Source: a virus. From it: a stretch of 23,826 nucleotides of DNA. The position numbers were made by a program, and so were the translations under genes. How positions within the stretch are numbered: position 1 is the first letter of the stretch; each line of letters begins with the position of its first letter. Under the pieces are notes generated by a model. It saw only the letters and a list, made by a program, of their open reading frames with translations, was not told the DNA's origin and did no database searches. This document shows positions 8,294 to 16,557 of the stretch, one piece after another. The stretch lies in the IMG/VR virus record IMGVR_UViG_3300030060_000979, positions 1 through 23,826 of that record. The stretch is one strand, 5' to 3'.

Positions 8294-9342
8294 TACGCCG
8301 CTCTTGGTCCAAAAAAGTTACCAAAACCACCCGCTTGTCCCACTGCTCCAAGACCCGCGATACCTAGTCCAAGAAGTTGTGAAGATCTACTTGGTGGTGG
8401 AGTTGAAACTCTGGATGTAGTTTGCTGGAGTGCTGGAACACCTCTGAATATGTCAGATAAGAAACCTACTCTTTGAAATGGTAACGCCTCTCGTGCTAGT
8501 TCGTTTGCTCTATCAATATCTAACTGTTTCTGTCCTTGTTGTTGTTGCAGACCACCTATACCAAGTAATGTATTTACATCTTGGACACCTAACTGCTGCC
8601 CTAATTGACCAAGAGCAGCAGTTGATGTACCAAGTTGCCCGATTGTCTGACCGAGTTGTCCAGTAGTCGCACCAAGTTGTCCAGTAGTTTGTCCTAATTG
8701 TCCAGTTAATTGTGCTTGTCGTAACGCTTGTTGTGCTCTTTGTGTCGCTGCTTGTTGTGCCAAGTTCTGTGCTTGTTGAAAACCTTGTGATCTTAACTGT
8801 GCACCAGTTCTTGCTTGTTGATCCATGACATTTCTAGCAAGTTCTTGTTCTGCCACGGCTTGTCTTGAGCCACCAAAGGCTCCACTGGCTACGGCTTGTC
8901 CACCTATTTGATTTTGTTGCATTTGTCCTTGTCTAGCTATATCAGCTTGTGTTGCTGCAATCACATCTTCTGTAAACGGATTCATAAATTGTTGATAAGA
9001 AGTTGGATCAAAATCGTAAGTGGCTCCGGCAGTTTGATCTATTGCACTACCAATAGTTCCTAATCCAGTACCAATAGTTCCTAATCCAGTGCCAACGGCT
9101 CCTATGCCTTGACCAATCGCCTGACTACCTCTTTGTAAAAAAGGCTCGAAAGAACCTACACCTGCTCTAGCTCTGCTTATTGCATCTAGTTGACTTTGAG
9201 AAAGACCCTCCAACTGTTGTGGAGCAAACGGCATAGATGAACCAGGTTCAGTAACTGCTTCTGCACTTTTAAAAATATCCGCTAAAAATTCTTCTTGGAA
9301 CGGTGCTAGTCTAACGGTCTGTTCTGTAGTTTGTGTAGCCAT
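8293..9342 (-). CDS. Q/A/G-rich putative ejection (internal virion) protein with heptad repeats
   Basis: A 349-residue low-complexity helical protein. Residues 80-98 hold tandem GTGLGTI heptads. Residues 150-165 contain AVASGAFGGSRQAVAEQE, a stretch typical of podovirus DNA-transfer or gp14-like proteins. Residues 212-250 are five or six heptads of the form TTGQLGQ, and the C-terminus (323-340) is glycine-rich and hydrophobic. No signal peptide. Position between a glycine-zipper protein and the coiled-coil core protein supports a role in genome ejection or the internal core. Both ends are in TAATG overlaps (9342 and 8293). Function is inferred from composition and order. Confidence 0.7.
   Translation of the reverse strand: MATQTTEQTVRLAPFQEEFLADIFKSAEAVTEPGSSMPFAPQQLEGLSQSQLDAISRARAGVGSFEPFLQRGSQAIGQGIGAVGTGLGTIGTGLGTIGSAIDQTAGATYDFDPTSYQQFMNPFTEDVIAATQADIARQGQMQQNQIGGQAVASGAFGGSRQAVAEQELARNVMDQQARTGAQLRSQGFQQAQNLAQQAATQRAQQALRQAQLTGQLGQTTGQLGATTGQLGQTIGQLGTSTAALGQLGQQLGVQDVNTLLGIGGLQQQQGQKQLDIDRANELAREALPFQRVGFLSDIFRGVPALQQTTSRVSTPPPSRSSQLLGLGIAGLGAVGQAGGFGNFFGPRAA
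8593..8709 (-). repeat. Degenerate 21-bp repeats encoding TTGQLGQ heptads
   Basis: Residues 212-250 of the Q/A-rich protein run as heptads TGQLGQT, TGQLGAT, TGQLGQT, IGQLGTS and then diverge. The DNA units have drifted more than those at 9050-9112, suggesting an older expansion. Confidence 0.75.
9050..9112 (-). repeat. Tandem 21-bp repeat (three units) inside the Q/A-rich gene
   Basis: Units at 9050-9070 and 9071-9091 are identical except for the last base; 9092-9112 is a degenerate third copy. Each encodes one heptad of the form GTGLGTI or a variant, so the reading frame is kept. Confidence 0.85.
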
Positions 9343-10361
9343 TATGCAACCCTTTCTAATTCAGACATCATCTCATACATTCTTGCTGCACCAATGTCTC
9401 TGTCTCCATTACCCGCACCTCTAACTGCTTTAGCAGTTAATACAAACTCTCCATCAGAAAGTCTCGCTGGTACAGAATCACTTGTTCCCGTCCCTGGTCC
9501 GTTGACCTCTCCACCATTCATCATACCTCCAGAACCATCAGGTGCACCAATAGCCTGCATCGGATCTACTATAGGTGGTCGTGTATCTAAAATATTAGCC
9601 GCCATTCGCTGTTCAAATTCGGTATAGGCTTTTGGGTTATTTGCAATATACTGTAAAGTATCAGTAGGAAAATTATAGAAACGATGAGTGCCACCCATTG
9701 CTTTGTTAACAGATCCACCATCAGCAGCAGCCATTATTCCTACCCTATCTCTATCTTCTTCTTGTTTTCTTAAATCATCAAAGTATCTTTTTCTGTCCTC
9801 GTCATCATCTAAATTGTAACTCTTATCGCCTATAAAGCCAACACCTAATCTAGATTTACCAACTGGGTCTGGTCTTGATGTAAATGTTTCTTGTTTTGGT
9901 TCTTCACCGAGTGCAGCTAAAGTTCCAATGCCACCAATAGTTGCCATACCAGGTCCAGTTTTAGCAAAATCTACTGCCTTTTGAAAAAATGAAGGATCTG
10001 GTGCTGGAACAAACTTAGGAATAGAAGAACTAGCTAAGTTTGGAGCAGCGCTATCTATTCCACTTGCAATAACAGAATCAGAGACTGCTTGTGTTCCAGA
10101 ACTAGCAGTAGCTGCATCTGCACCTGCTGATCCAGAGCCAGGTCCGAAAAACTTAGAACCTGCATAAGCACCAATACCACCAATGAGTGCATTTCTTAAT
10201 GCGTCATCTGGATCTGCACCCGCCACTAATGATCCTATGCCAGTTCCAAGACCAGCAAACAAAGAACCACCCAGTGGACCACCTAAAGAAAAACCTATAG
10301 TGCCACCTATTATTGGTGCTGCTTTTTTAAGAATTTTTTTAAAACTTTTAAATATACCCAT
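9342..10361 (-). CDS. Glycine-zipper virion/tail protein with SDSVPARLSDGEF motif
   Basis: A 339-residue protein. A basic N-terminus (MGIFKSFKKILKKAAP) precedes a glycine-zipper hydrophobic segment (residues about 17-48: IIGGTIGFSLGG, then LFAGLGTGIGSLVAG) and a second short one near 60-70, suggesting membrane insertion or pore formation. The middle is polar and low complexity. Near residues 290-318, GTGTSDSVPARLSDGEFVLT followed by AKAVRGAG is a motif recurrent in phage tail and tape-measure-like proteins. The C-terminus is SELERVA. It opens the series of ejection-type genes and starts in a TAATG overlap at 10361. Likely an ejected or tail-lumen protein; exact role unknown. Confidence 0.7.
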   Translation of the reverse strand: MGIFKSFKKILKKAAPIIGGTIGFSLGGPLGGSLFAGLGTGIGSLVAGADPDDALRNALIGGIGAYAGSKFFGPGSGSAGADAATASSGTQAVSDSVIASGIDSAAPNLASSSIPKFVPAPDPSFFQKAVDFAKTGPGMATIGGIGTLAALGEEPKQETFTSRPDPVGKSRLGVGFIGDKSYNLDDDEDRKRYFDDLRKQEEDRDRVGIMAAADGGSVNKAMGGTHRFYNFPTDTLQYIANNPKAYTEFEQRMAANILDTRPPIVDPMQAIGAPDGSGGMMNGGEVNGPGTGTSDSVPARLSDGEFVLTAKAVRGAGNGDRDIGAARMYEMMSELERVA

Positions 10362-10660
10362 TAAGACACCGATACAGTAACACTACCCAATGTAGCAGTT
10401 CCAGAAGATCCGTCAACACCTGCTATGTTTATTAAACTTATTTTAACATCATTTCCGATTCTATACAAGGTTCCTTCTTCTAAACCCACATCACTTGTCG
10501 GCATGTTTGTAAACACTATCTTAGTGTTTCTCCCTTCACCTGGATTATCAGATTGTTGTATAAAAAAATCTAAGACTCTGACTAGATCAATAATGTATGT
10601 TTGATCGACCTCTCCAATCGGTAAAGGTAGTCTTGGTGAAGCAAGATCTCTTGAAGACAT
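10361..10660 (-). CDS. Small tail-associated protein ending in an LGSVTVS motif
   Basis: A 99-residue predicted beta-rich protein without membrane segments. It begins MSSRDLASPRLPLPIGEVDQ and ends with TATLGSVTVSVS, a C-terminal motif shared with the 105-residue gene at 19694. It starts in a TAATG overlap with the large tail gene and has a clear Shine-Dalgarno (GGGAGA) upstream. Its place between a large tail protein and the ejection proteins suggests a minor tail component. No known family recognised. Confidence 0.65.
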   Translation of the reverse strand: MSSRDLASPRLPLPIGEVDQTYIIDLVRVLDFFIQQSDNPGEGRNTKIVFTNMPTSDVGLEEGTLYRIGNDVKISLINIAGVDGSSGTATLGSVTVSVS

Positions 10661-12537
10661 TATTTTCTCCCATCTGGTCTAATATCCACTCTTGGTGTTC
10701 CAAGTTTCCATGCTACACCCTGTTCCGTTGATTCAAGTTTCATATTAAAAGATCTGCCTCTAAGCCTTAAATTTATTAAATCAGTAAACTGTTCTACTGG
10801 TGCTGTTGCAGTTCTTTCACTTGATCCACTTGAATTATTAGCATAAGTGCTACCAGGTCCTTTTCTTGCTTGTAATGTAAAAGTGGCTATTGGATTACCA
10901 GTATTAGACGTAGATCCATTGAATGTAATATCTGGAATTAATTGTTTTATAAATGAAAATTGATATCCATCACCTATGTCTATTTGACTAGACTCTATTG
11001 ATGCGGTCATCGCAGATCCATCATCATCATTACCACTTTCATGATGAAATAAGTTAGGAGAACTTGCCGCGATTGGAAATTCTCTAATACCCCTATCATG
11101 CCAAGCAGTTCTAGATAAAGATCCGTAGTACCATAGTTTTTCTAAATAATTATAGATAACGTATTTATCGTTTTCTTGTGAACTAGCAGAACAATAAAAC
11201 CACCATATTTCACCCCATTTAGAATTAACTCCAGCGACAACTTTGTCTGCCTGCGTTTTGTTAAAATCTAAGAATACTTTGTCTCTAACTGTGCATGGTA
11301 ATTGTTGCGTTTGTCCACCATATACATAAAAATTATCTTTACCCATCCAAAACACTGCATCATCTACTGCAACGGCAGCTTTTGGACTCATAATTGTGAT
11401 ATTCTTGGATAGTTCTTGTAGACCAAAAGTAAACGGAGGCCCGATAAATCTCATGCTAAATAAACTTCTATCTGTGTAAATAAGTATTTGCTGTTTTGTT
11501 TCTACTGCTTGTATAAAAGTAGATCCACTACTCAATCTTAAATCACCAGCAGTATTTGTGGCAGTTGGAGTGAAATCTGTTACAGATTCTTGAGAGCCGA
11601 AACGAATAAGTAGTGGATCTTGCGTTGCTGTTCCTATCGTGTTTGTTCCAAAAACAATCACATGTCTGTCAATGTCTGATACTAAAACTTGTTTTGCAAT
11701 TATTGGTGCATCTGAAGCACCAGATAAACTAGTTATATTGACTGCGTTTGATCCAGTTCCATTTGTTTTATCCCACAGAAACACACCACCATCTCTTGGG
11801 TTGATTAACAAATCTTCTCCAAAATTATCATGAGTCCACAAACGAAGCTCGGCAGTTGTTCCACTTGTTGCTGCTTCTCCCCAACCAAATGTTGTAAGAT
11901 CAGCGTTTACACCACTATATCCACCAGCACCCCAACCATTACCACCGACACCAGTGTCAAGACCAACATTAATTTGATAGGATCCGTCTACACCAGACCC
12001 ACCATTACCAGTGTCAGATGAATTTGCCGTTGCACTTACTGTTATTTTATAAGAATTAGCATTAACAACAGACGTTATTTGATGTTCTGTATTTAAGACA
12101 GATGCAGTAATATTACCACCTAAACCAACTGCATCTGATATGGTTACAAAATCATTTTGAACTGCACCATGAGAACTGTCGGTTACTGTAAGTTCAGCAG
12201 AGCCATCAACTGCTGCAAAAGTAATACTGTTAGTAGAAGTTTTACGAATCGGAGTAATATCAAAAAAAACGCCACCTTCTTCTAAATAATATTTTAAATG
12301 TGTGCCTATTCCCAGAAAATTAGAACCATCTAATGCTACAAAGTTGTGTAAAGCTCTGGCTGTTCCTTGATAAGTATTGTCAGTTGCTTTAACCCAACCA
12401 CCTATTTTTTCTGGGAACCCAGCATAAAACCTAACTTTTTCACAATCAAAAAAACCTCCTTCATTTGAATAAGAAGTTATTTCTCTGTTGATTCCTGGTC
12501 TAAATTTTAAACTTGTTAAGGGCATGTCAGTACTCAA
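10660..12537 (-). CDS. Large beta-rich tail protein (P22 gp10 / T7 gp12-type role)
   Basis: A 625-residue protein beginning MSTDMPLTSLKFRPGINRE. It carries the block SNEGGFFDCEKVRFYAGFPE and KIGGW (about 23-49), which I associate with podovirus tail stabilisation or nozzle-like proteins. Residues about 100-210 look like an inserted Ser/Thr/Gly-rich Ig-like domain (DGSAELTVTDSSHGAVQNDF; GGNGWGAGGYSG). The rest reads as beta-propeller-like blades with many Trp/Tyr (KWGEIWWFYCSASSQENDKY). Role: probable tail hub or nozzle closing the portal channel. The start is the only one in this half of the block behind its own promoter-like pair (12555-12583); the Shine-Dalgarno is weak. Assignment is by resemblance and order. 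Confidence 0.7.
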   Translation of the reverse strand: MSTDMPLTSLKFRPGINREITSYSNEGGFFDCEKVRFYAGFPEKIGGWVKATDNTYQGTARALHNFVALDGSNFLGIGTHLKYYLEEGGVFFDITPIRKTSTNSITFAAVDGSAELTVTDSSHGAVQNDFVTISDAVGLGGNITASVLNTEHQITSVVNANSYKITVSATANSSDTGNGGSGVDGSYQINVGLDTGVGGNGWGAGGYSGVNADLTTFGWGEAATSGTTAELRLWTHDNFGEDLLINPRDGGVFLWDKTNGTGSNAVNITSLSGASDAPIIAKQVLVSDIDRHVIVFGTNTIGTATQDPLLIRFGSQESVTDFTPTATNTAGDLRLSSGSTFIQAVETKQQILIYTDRSLFSMRFIGPPFTFGLQELSKNITIMSPKAAVAVDDAVFWMGKDNFYVYGGQTQQLPCTVRDKVFLDFNKTQADKVVAGVNSKWGEIWWFYCSASSQENDKYVIYNYLEKLWYYGSLSRTAWHDRGIREFPIAASSPNLFHHESGNDDDGSAMTASIESSQIDIGDGYQFSFIKQLIPDITFNGSTSNTGNPIATFTLQARKGPGSTYANNSSGSSERTATAPVEQFTDLINLRLRGRSFNMKLESTEQGVAWKLGTPRVDIRPDGRK

Positions 12538-12554
12538 CTTTGTTATTTTAGTTT

Positions 12555-12583
12555 ACTATAATCATTTTTTGTTGCCTTGTAAA
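12555..12583 (-). promoter_or_regulatory. Candidate sigma70-type promoter before the large tail gene
   Basis: On the - strand, TTTACA (12583-12578, 5/6 to the -35 consensus) and TATAGT (12560-12555, 5/6 to the -10 consensus) are 17 bases apart. The pair fills the gap between the oxygenase stop (12584-12586) and the tail gene start (12537), which is one of the few non-coding gaps. Initiation near 12548 would give an untranslated leader of about 11 bases. Confidence 0.5.
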
Positions 12584-13195
12584 TTAGACAAAAGGCTCAC
12601 CACAAAACCACGCTACTAATGAATACCTAGTTCCTTTTGTAACTGGTCTAACTTTATGCACCATATAAGATGGAAAAACTATAACTGTCCCTATCTTTTC
12701 TTTTATTAAACTTTTATCATCAAAAAACTCAAACTCTCCACCTTCGTAATCTTCATTCAAAACAATAGTCATAGACAATTTTCTAGTTTTACCATGAAGA
12801 AATTTATTTTTTGGATTATCAAATCTAGTAAAGCCATTACCATCTTGATGAAAATCATAGTGTCCATTCTTTTTATACTTAGTGATTTGCATTGGCTCAC
12901 AAGAACTTATTTCAAAATTCCAGTTTGAATTTTTATTTGCTGTATGCAGATAATGCCAACAAATACTGTAAAGCCAATCATCATTAGACCATGCAACATC
13001 TGTTCTTCTTGTTTTTGTGTCTATTTTCTTTTTGCTTCCAATTTGAGCTTTCATCCATTTGTCTTTACCAAGATTAATTATATTTTCACACATTTTTGGA
13101 TTAATAACATTTTCAAAAACCCAATATGGATATATTGCGTTTTCCCATGTGCTTTCTTGATTATCTGTTTCAACTAGTTGCACTTTTGTCCCCAT
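12584..13195 (-). CDS. 2-oxoglutarate/Fe(II)-dependent oxygenase (prolyl-hydroxylase-like)
   Basis: Dioxygenase that would use 2-oxoglutarate and O2 to hydroxylate a protein or other substrate. The double-stranded beta-helix signature is intact: KYKKNGHYDFHQDG gives the HxD pair (HQD), about 60 residues later VFPSYMVHKVRPV gives the distal His, and TKGTRYSLVAWFCG supplies the 2-oxoglutarate-binding Arg. It resembles PKHD/P4H-type enzymes common in marine phages. I start it at the ATG at 13195 (203 residues); an in-frame TTG at 13210 would overlap the upstream stop by seven bases. No strong ribosome site is visible. It sits directly downstream of a second, divergent oxygenase. Substrate unknown; nearby tail-fibre proteins are plausible. 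Confidence 0.85.
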   Translation of the reverse strand: MGTKVQLVETDNQESTWENAIYPYWVFENVINPKMCENIINLGKDKWMKAQIGSKKKIDTKTRRTDVAWSNDDWLYSICWHYLHTANKNSNWNFEISSCEPMQITKYKKNGHYDFHQDGNGFTRFDNPKNKFLHGKTRKLSMTIVLNEDYEGGEFEFFDDKSLIKEKIGTVIVFPSYMVHKVRPVTKGTRYSLVAWFCGEPFV

Positions 13196-13203
13196 TGTTA
13201 AAT

Positions 13204-13776
13204 TTACCAAAGATGACTAAACCAGCCAGTAACAATGGTTTTTTCTTGTGTTGAAGATATCTGTCCTACATGAGTGTGTGTCCAATCAGATGGAAAGATA
13301 AGGCTTTTACCTTTTTGTGCTTTGATAGTTCTATTTTGATATATAAATTTAGTACCACCAGCATCTACATCGTTTAAGTAAGTCATAAACACTAAACAAC
13401 GCTTAATTGTATAATCAAATTGACCAGTTCTTTCAAAATGTTCAATTTTAAAACCTTCATCTTTTTTATAATGTTGTATGTTGTATGTTTCTGTCACATT
13501 AAAAGAGTACATATTATTTACATGAGGATATTCCTCACAATATTCATTTAAACCTTTTTGTAAAAAACTTCGGTAATCACCAAAAGGTCTTTCATTATTA
13601 TCTGGTGATATATGTATTTCAGTTGCTTGTTTATCGTTGCTAACTCTTTTAGAGTTACCATATTCAATTACACCTTCTTTATGTAAGTCAGTATTATTGT
13701 GATAATAATGTAATATTTGATCACATATATACTCTGGCATTGTCCAACTATGTATGAAATCTTTATTCAAACTCAC
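13204..13776 (-). CDS. Second 2OG-Fe(II) oxygenase, HxE-type metal site
   Basis: About 190 residues. YKKDEGFKIEHFERTG places a His and a Glu (HFE) where the neighbouring enzyme has HxD. FPSDWTHTHVG gives the distal His, and the following EKTIVTGWF has Lys where Arg usually binds 2-oxoglutarate. I associate this HxE/Lys pattern with a phage oxygenase subfamily, so it need not mean loss of function. The start is uncertain: the ATG at 13854 would overlap the upstream gene by 92 bases, which is unlikely. GTG at 13776 and TTG at 13770 are better (overlap 14 or 8 bases), and an ATG at 13740 leaves no overlap but trims residues before MPEYICDQ. Only 8 bases separate its stop from the other oxygenase's ATG. 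Confidence 0.75.
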   Translation of the reverse strand: MSLNKDFIHSWTMPEYICDQILHYYHNNTDLHKEGVIEYGNSKRVSNDKQATEIHISPDNNERPFGDYRSFLQKGLNEYCEEYPHVNNMYSFNVTETYNIQHYKKDEGFKIEHFERTGQFDYTIKRCLVFMTYLNDVDAGGTKFIYQNRTIKAQKGKSLIFPSDWTHTHVGQISSTQEKTIVTGWFSHLW

Positions 13777-14188
13777 GAAGAACCCAACCTTTTGTATTGT
13801 CGGATTGATAAAGATCCTCATTCCATTCGTATATAATTTCATCACTAGCGTCACTAGGTAGACTTAATGGAGCATCCCACATACAAGTTGTTTCGTTTAA
13901 TAGCCATGAAGTAAATGGTTGTGGTTGTACAAAAGCATCTCTTGTTGCATCATAAGTATATCCAACAACTGCATAATTTTTTCTAAAAGGAGTCCCATCG
14001 TTTTTATGTGCTCCTGCTACTGTGTTGTAACTAGTTTTTTTCCAATTAGTATGTCCAGTTAAGTTAGTTAAAAAGTCTATACCTAACTGTTCTTGTTCCA
14101 CACCATCAGTATCTGTTATAACTTCGTTATTTACTACAACTACTTCTTCTACAAGATTATTAGATCCTATTTTAGCAAAATGTGCCAT
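13763..14188 (-). CDS. Conserved MAHFAK-type phage protein
   Basis: A 141-residue protein starting MAHFAKIGSNNLVEEVVVVN. It matches a hypothetical family that is very common in marine myo- and podoviruses, usually near tail-fibre genes. The middle contains WKKTSYNT and the conserved FRKNYAVVGYTYDATRDAFV, and the end is Trp-rich (CMWDAPLSLP, IYEWNEDLYQ). Function unknown; a fibre-associated or host-range accessory role is usually suspected from location. It starts in a TAATG overlap (14188) with the Gly-rich protein. Confidence 0.85.
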   Translation of the reverse strand: MAHFAKIGSNNLVEEVVVVNNEVITDTDGVEQEQLGIDFLTNLTGHTNWKKTSYNTVAGAHKNDGTPFRKNYAVVGYTYDATRDAFVQPQPFTSWLLNETTCMWDAPLSLPSDASDEIIYEWNEDLYQSDNTKGWVLREFE

Positions 14189-15165
14189 TATGCAGTATAA
14201 CTCCCTGATCCAGTAAATTGCATTATAGTGTTACTACCACTTGTTGAAACAGAAGGTGAACCAGTTTTAGAGTTTGAATAATTTGCCGTTGGCACACTTA
14301 ATATAACAATACCCGAACCACCTGATGAGCCAGTATTAGCACCTGAACCACCGCCTCCACCACCACGATTAGCAGTACCACTTGTTCCAGTTCCATTAGA
14401 GGCAGGTCCACCACCTCCAGAACCACCATCACCTTCTCTTGTGCCACCTCTTCCAGCACCACCACCTCCTCCTGCGTAAGTTACAGAAGAACCAGTTATA
14501 GATGAAGAAGAACCATTGCCACCATCGGCTTCAGCACCACTTGAATTAGAGCCAGGAGTTCCCGCTTGACTTGCACCACCTCCGCCACCACCTTGTCCAG
14601 TGTTTGCTCCAGTTGTACTAATACCAGCACCACCATTATTTCCTTGACTCGGTGATACGCTCGGTACGTTACCAGAGCCACCACTACCATTACTTTGTGT
14701 ACCACCTCCACCAGAGCCACCATTACCACCATTGAAGCCTAATCCACTATTGTTAACAGCACCACGACCACCACCAGCACTTGAGATTGTAGTCATACCT
14801 GAACCTGACACGGATGATGCACCACCACTTCCTGCATTAGAGTTTGAGGTGCTATTCCCACCTCCTGCACCTACAGTAACAGTGATAGTTGTTCCAGCAT
14901 TAACTGATTGTGTGGAAGTTCTGAAGCCTCCAGCTCCACCTCCACCACCATTTAAACTGCAACCACCTCCGCCTCCGCCTCCAACAACTAGAAAGTTAAT
15001 TGAATAAGCGGCGGAAGTACCATAAAAATCACCTGCTATTGATATTGCACCAGAGGCTGGAGCATTACCTTTTCCATAGTATTCAGAAAGAGAATGAGGT
15101 GTAGACCCACCAAATTCACCTGCAATATCTCCTATACTTATTGGTCCAGAACTAGGTAACGGCAT
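14188..15165 (-). CDS. Glycine-rich tail fibre tip / adhesin-like protein
   Basis: A 325-residue protein. The N-terminus has two similar segments, SGPISIGDIAGEFGGST and SGAISIAGDFYGTS, around SLSEYYGKG. From about residue 55 it becomes a phage glycine-rich domain: INFLVVGGGGGGG, AGGFRTSTQSVNAGTTITVT and then many GGGGxGG, GGSG and GGGGG runs to near residue 290, a pattern like polyglycine-II receptor-binding tips of phage fibres. The C-terminus returns to beta-type sequence. It follows the S74 fibre gene by three bases and probably forms or caps the receptor-binding tip. Composition is extreme but the frame is intact. Confidence 0.8.
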   Translation of the reverse strand: MPLPSSGPISIGDIAGEFGGSTPHSLSEYYGKGNAPASGAISIAGDFYGTSAAYSINFLVVGGGGGGGCSLNGGGGGAGGFRTSTQSVNAGTTITVTVGAGGGNSTSNSNAGSGGASSVSGSGMTTISSAGGGRGAVNNSGLGFNGGNGGSGGGGTQSNGSGGSGNVPSVSPSQGNNGGAGISTTGANTGQGGGGGGASQAGTPGSNSSGAEADGGNGSSSSITGSSVTYAGGGGGAGRGGTREGDGGSGGGGPASNGTGTSGTANRGGGGGGSGANTGSSGGSGIVILSVPTANYSNSKTGSPSVSTSGSNTIMQFTGSGSYTA

Positions 15166-15168
15166 TTA

Positions 15169-16557
15169 CTACCCCTTTTTTAATTCATCAATTTCTGCTT
15201 TTAAGTCTTTGATTGCCTCAATCAAGACTGCTGTAAGTTTACCATAATCTACTGATTTTGTTTGCATTTCATCATCGGCAGTTAATACAACTTCTGGTAC
15301 AATAGCTTCCATGTCTTGTGCTAATACACCAACTTTCATTTCAGCATTTTCTTGGTCATTCCTTTTATAGTAGACACCCTGCATCTGCATAACTTTTTCT
15401 ATGCCGTTTTCTATATTAGAAATATCTGTCTTCAATCTTTTATCTGAAAAAGCAGTAACATCAGCATTGAAAGTCGCCGCTCCAGCCGCAGACATATCAA
15501 GGGTTAATGCAGTTACTCCAGAACCACCATCGTTACCTTGAAAAACTATATCTTTATCTTGAACTGATGATTGCATTAAAAAATCAGAGGATGAATTAGA
15601 AAAAAGACCTATTGCAGTACCACCATCTAAAAATCTAACCTCTCCACCATTAGCGTCAAGTTTAATATCTCCACCTACATCAACAGTAAAATCTCCACTA
15701 CCAGATAAATCTATTTCTGTTCCATCTATTGTAATGTCATCAATTTTAATACCTGCGTTTGCTGTAACCACACCATTAAAAGTTGCCGCTCCTGCTTCAG
15801 ACATATCTAAAGTTAGAGCAGTTATTTCAGAACCACCATCATTACCTTTGATAAGAATATCTTTATCTTGAACAACAGATACTACTTCTAAATCACTTGA
15901 AGCACTCGCAATTCTACCAAAAGTTGTGCCGTCATCTTTTAAAAATACCCTACCATCATCTACATCAATATTCAAATCACTTGCAATATCTAATGTTAAG
16001 TCACCAGTTCCATTTGTAATAGTTCCAGCAGATCCACTATGTGTAATTTGGAAATCATTGTCTGCACCTATATTTAAAACAGCAGAGTCTGAAGTTAAAC
16101 TTAGATCATCTTGAACTTTTAGATCAACAGCAGATAAAGAAGCAAAAGCATCTACAACCGCTGCACCAGAACCTGCACCATCAAGGTAAACAACCTTTGT
16201 ATCTCCAGGTGGAATAGTTACATTTGCACCAGATCCTTGTGATATAATTATATTTTGAGATCCACTTGTAGCGTTCTCAATCATATGAACTCTTTTTAAA
16301 GTGTTTGGACCTATAGTTATTGTACACGCAGAATCTAATGTGCCAGTATATTTAATATACATAGCTCTACCCTCATCTGCCGATCCATCTGCTATTGTGG
16401 TTGTATGTGTGTCAGCATTTGTGGTTATACCTTCAGTGCCAAAACCTAGTGCCTCACCTATAAGTTCTAAATTTGTATTAGTTGAAGTACCCCATGTACC
16501 TGATTCATCACCTGTGGCTATTTCTTTCAACCTTAAGTTATTAACATATGTTGCCAT
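15169..16557 (-). CDS. Tail fibre with C-terminal S74 intramolecular chaperone
   Basis: A 462-residue fibre. The N-terminus (MATYVNNLRLKEIATGDESG, TWGTSTNTNL) is a widely shared virion-attachment region. Residues about 150-365 are beta repeats, including two long related copies. From residue 371 the peptidase S74 domain starts with SDKRLKTDI. Ser371 and Lys376 match the Ser/Lys dyad known from endosialidase chaperones, so self-cleavage before Ser371 would release a C-terminal chaperone of about 92 residues after trimer folding. The end (EAIKDLKAEIDELKKG) is a coiled coil, as usual. It starts in a TAATG overlap with the repeat protein at 16557. Confidence 0.9.
   Translation of the reverse strand: MATYVNNLRLKEIATGDESGTWGTSTNTNLELIGEALGFGTEGITTNADTHTTTIADGSADEGRAMYIKYTGTLDSACTITIGPNTLKRVHMIENATSGSQNIIISQGSGANVTIPPGDTKVVYLDGAGSGAAVVDAFASLSAVDLKVQDDLSLTSDSAVLNIGADNDFQITHSGSAGTITNGTGDLTLDIASDLNIDVDDGRVFLKDDGTTFGRIASASSDLEVVSVVQDKDILIKGNDGGSEITALTLDMSEAGAATFNGVVTANAGIKIDDITIDGTEIDLSGSGDFTVDVGGDIKLDANGGEVRFLDGGTAIGLFSNSSSDFLMQSSVQDKDIVFQGNDGGSGVTALTLDMSAAGAATFNADVTAFSDKRLKTDISNIENGIEKVMQMQGVYYKRNDQENAEMKVGVLAQDMEAIVPEVVLTADDEMQTKSVDYGKLTAVLIEAIKDLKAEIDELKKG
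15457..15954 (-). repeat. Two diverged internal repeats in the S74 fibre
   Basis: Residues about 202-265 and 305-367 (15954-15763 and 15645-15457) align: each holds SSDxxxxSVVQDKDI or SSVQDKDI, then GNDGGSxxTALTLDMS and AGAATFN. They are probably successive shaft modules arising by duplication; a separate beta segment lies between them. Confidence 0.8.

Noticed and set aside
8024-8476. A 150-codon + strand open frame crossing a gene junction
   Set aside because: Antisense to two good genes joined by a TAATG overlap; its sequence (CNIFFWTKIYCRS, then APRPAIPSPRS) shows no coherent composition.
13777-13854. Extended start (ATG at 13854) for the second oxygenase
   Set aside because: It would overlap the MAHFAK-type gene by 92 bases, while all other overlaps here are under 15. 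The extra residues show no oxygenase signature.
14496-14732. A 78-codon - strand frame within the Gly-rich gene
   Set aside because: A Val/Met-rich frame-shifted reading of GGT/GGA repeats; a composition artefact.
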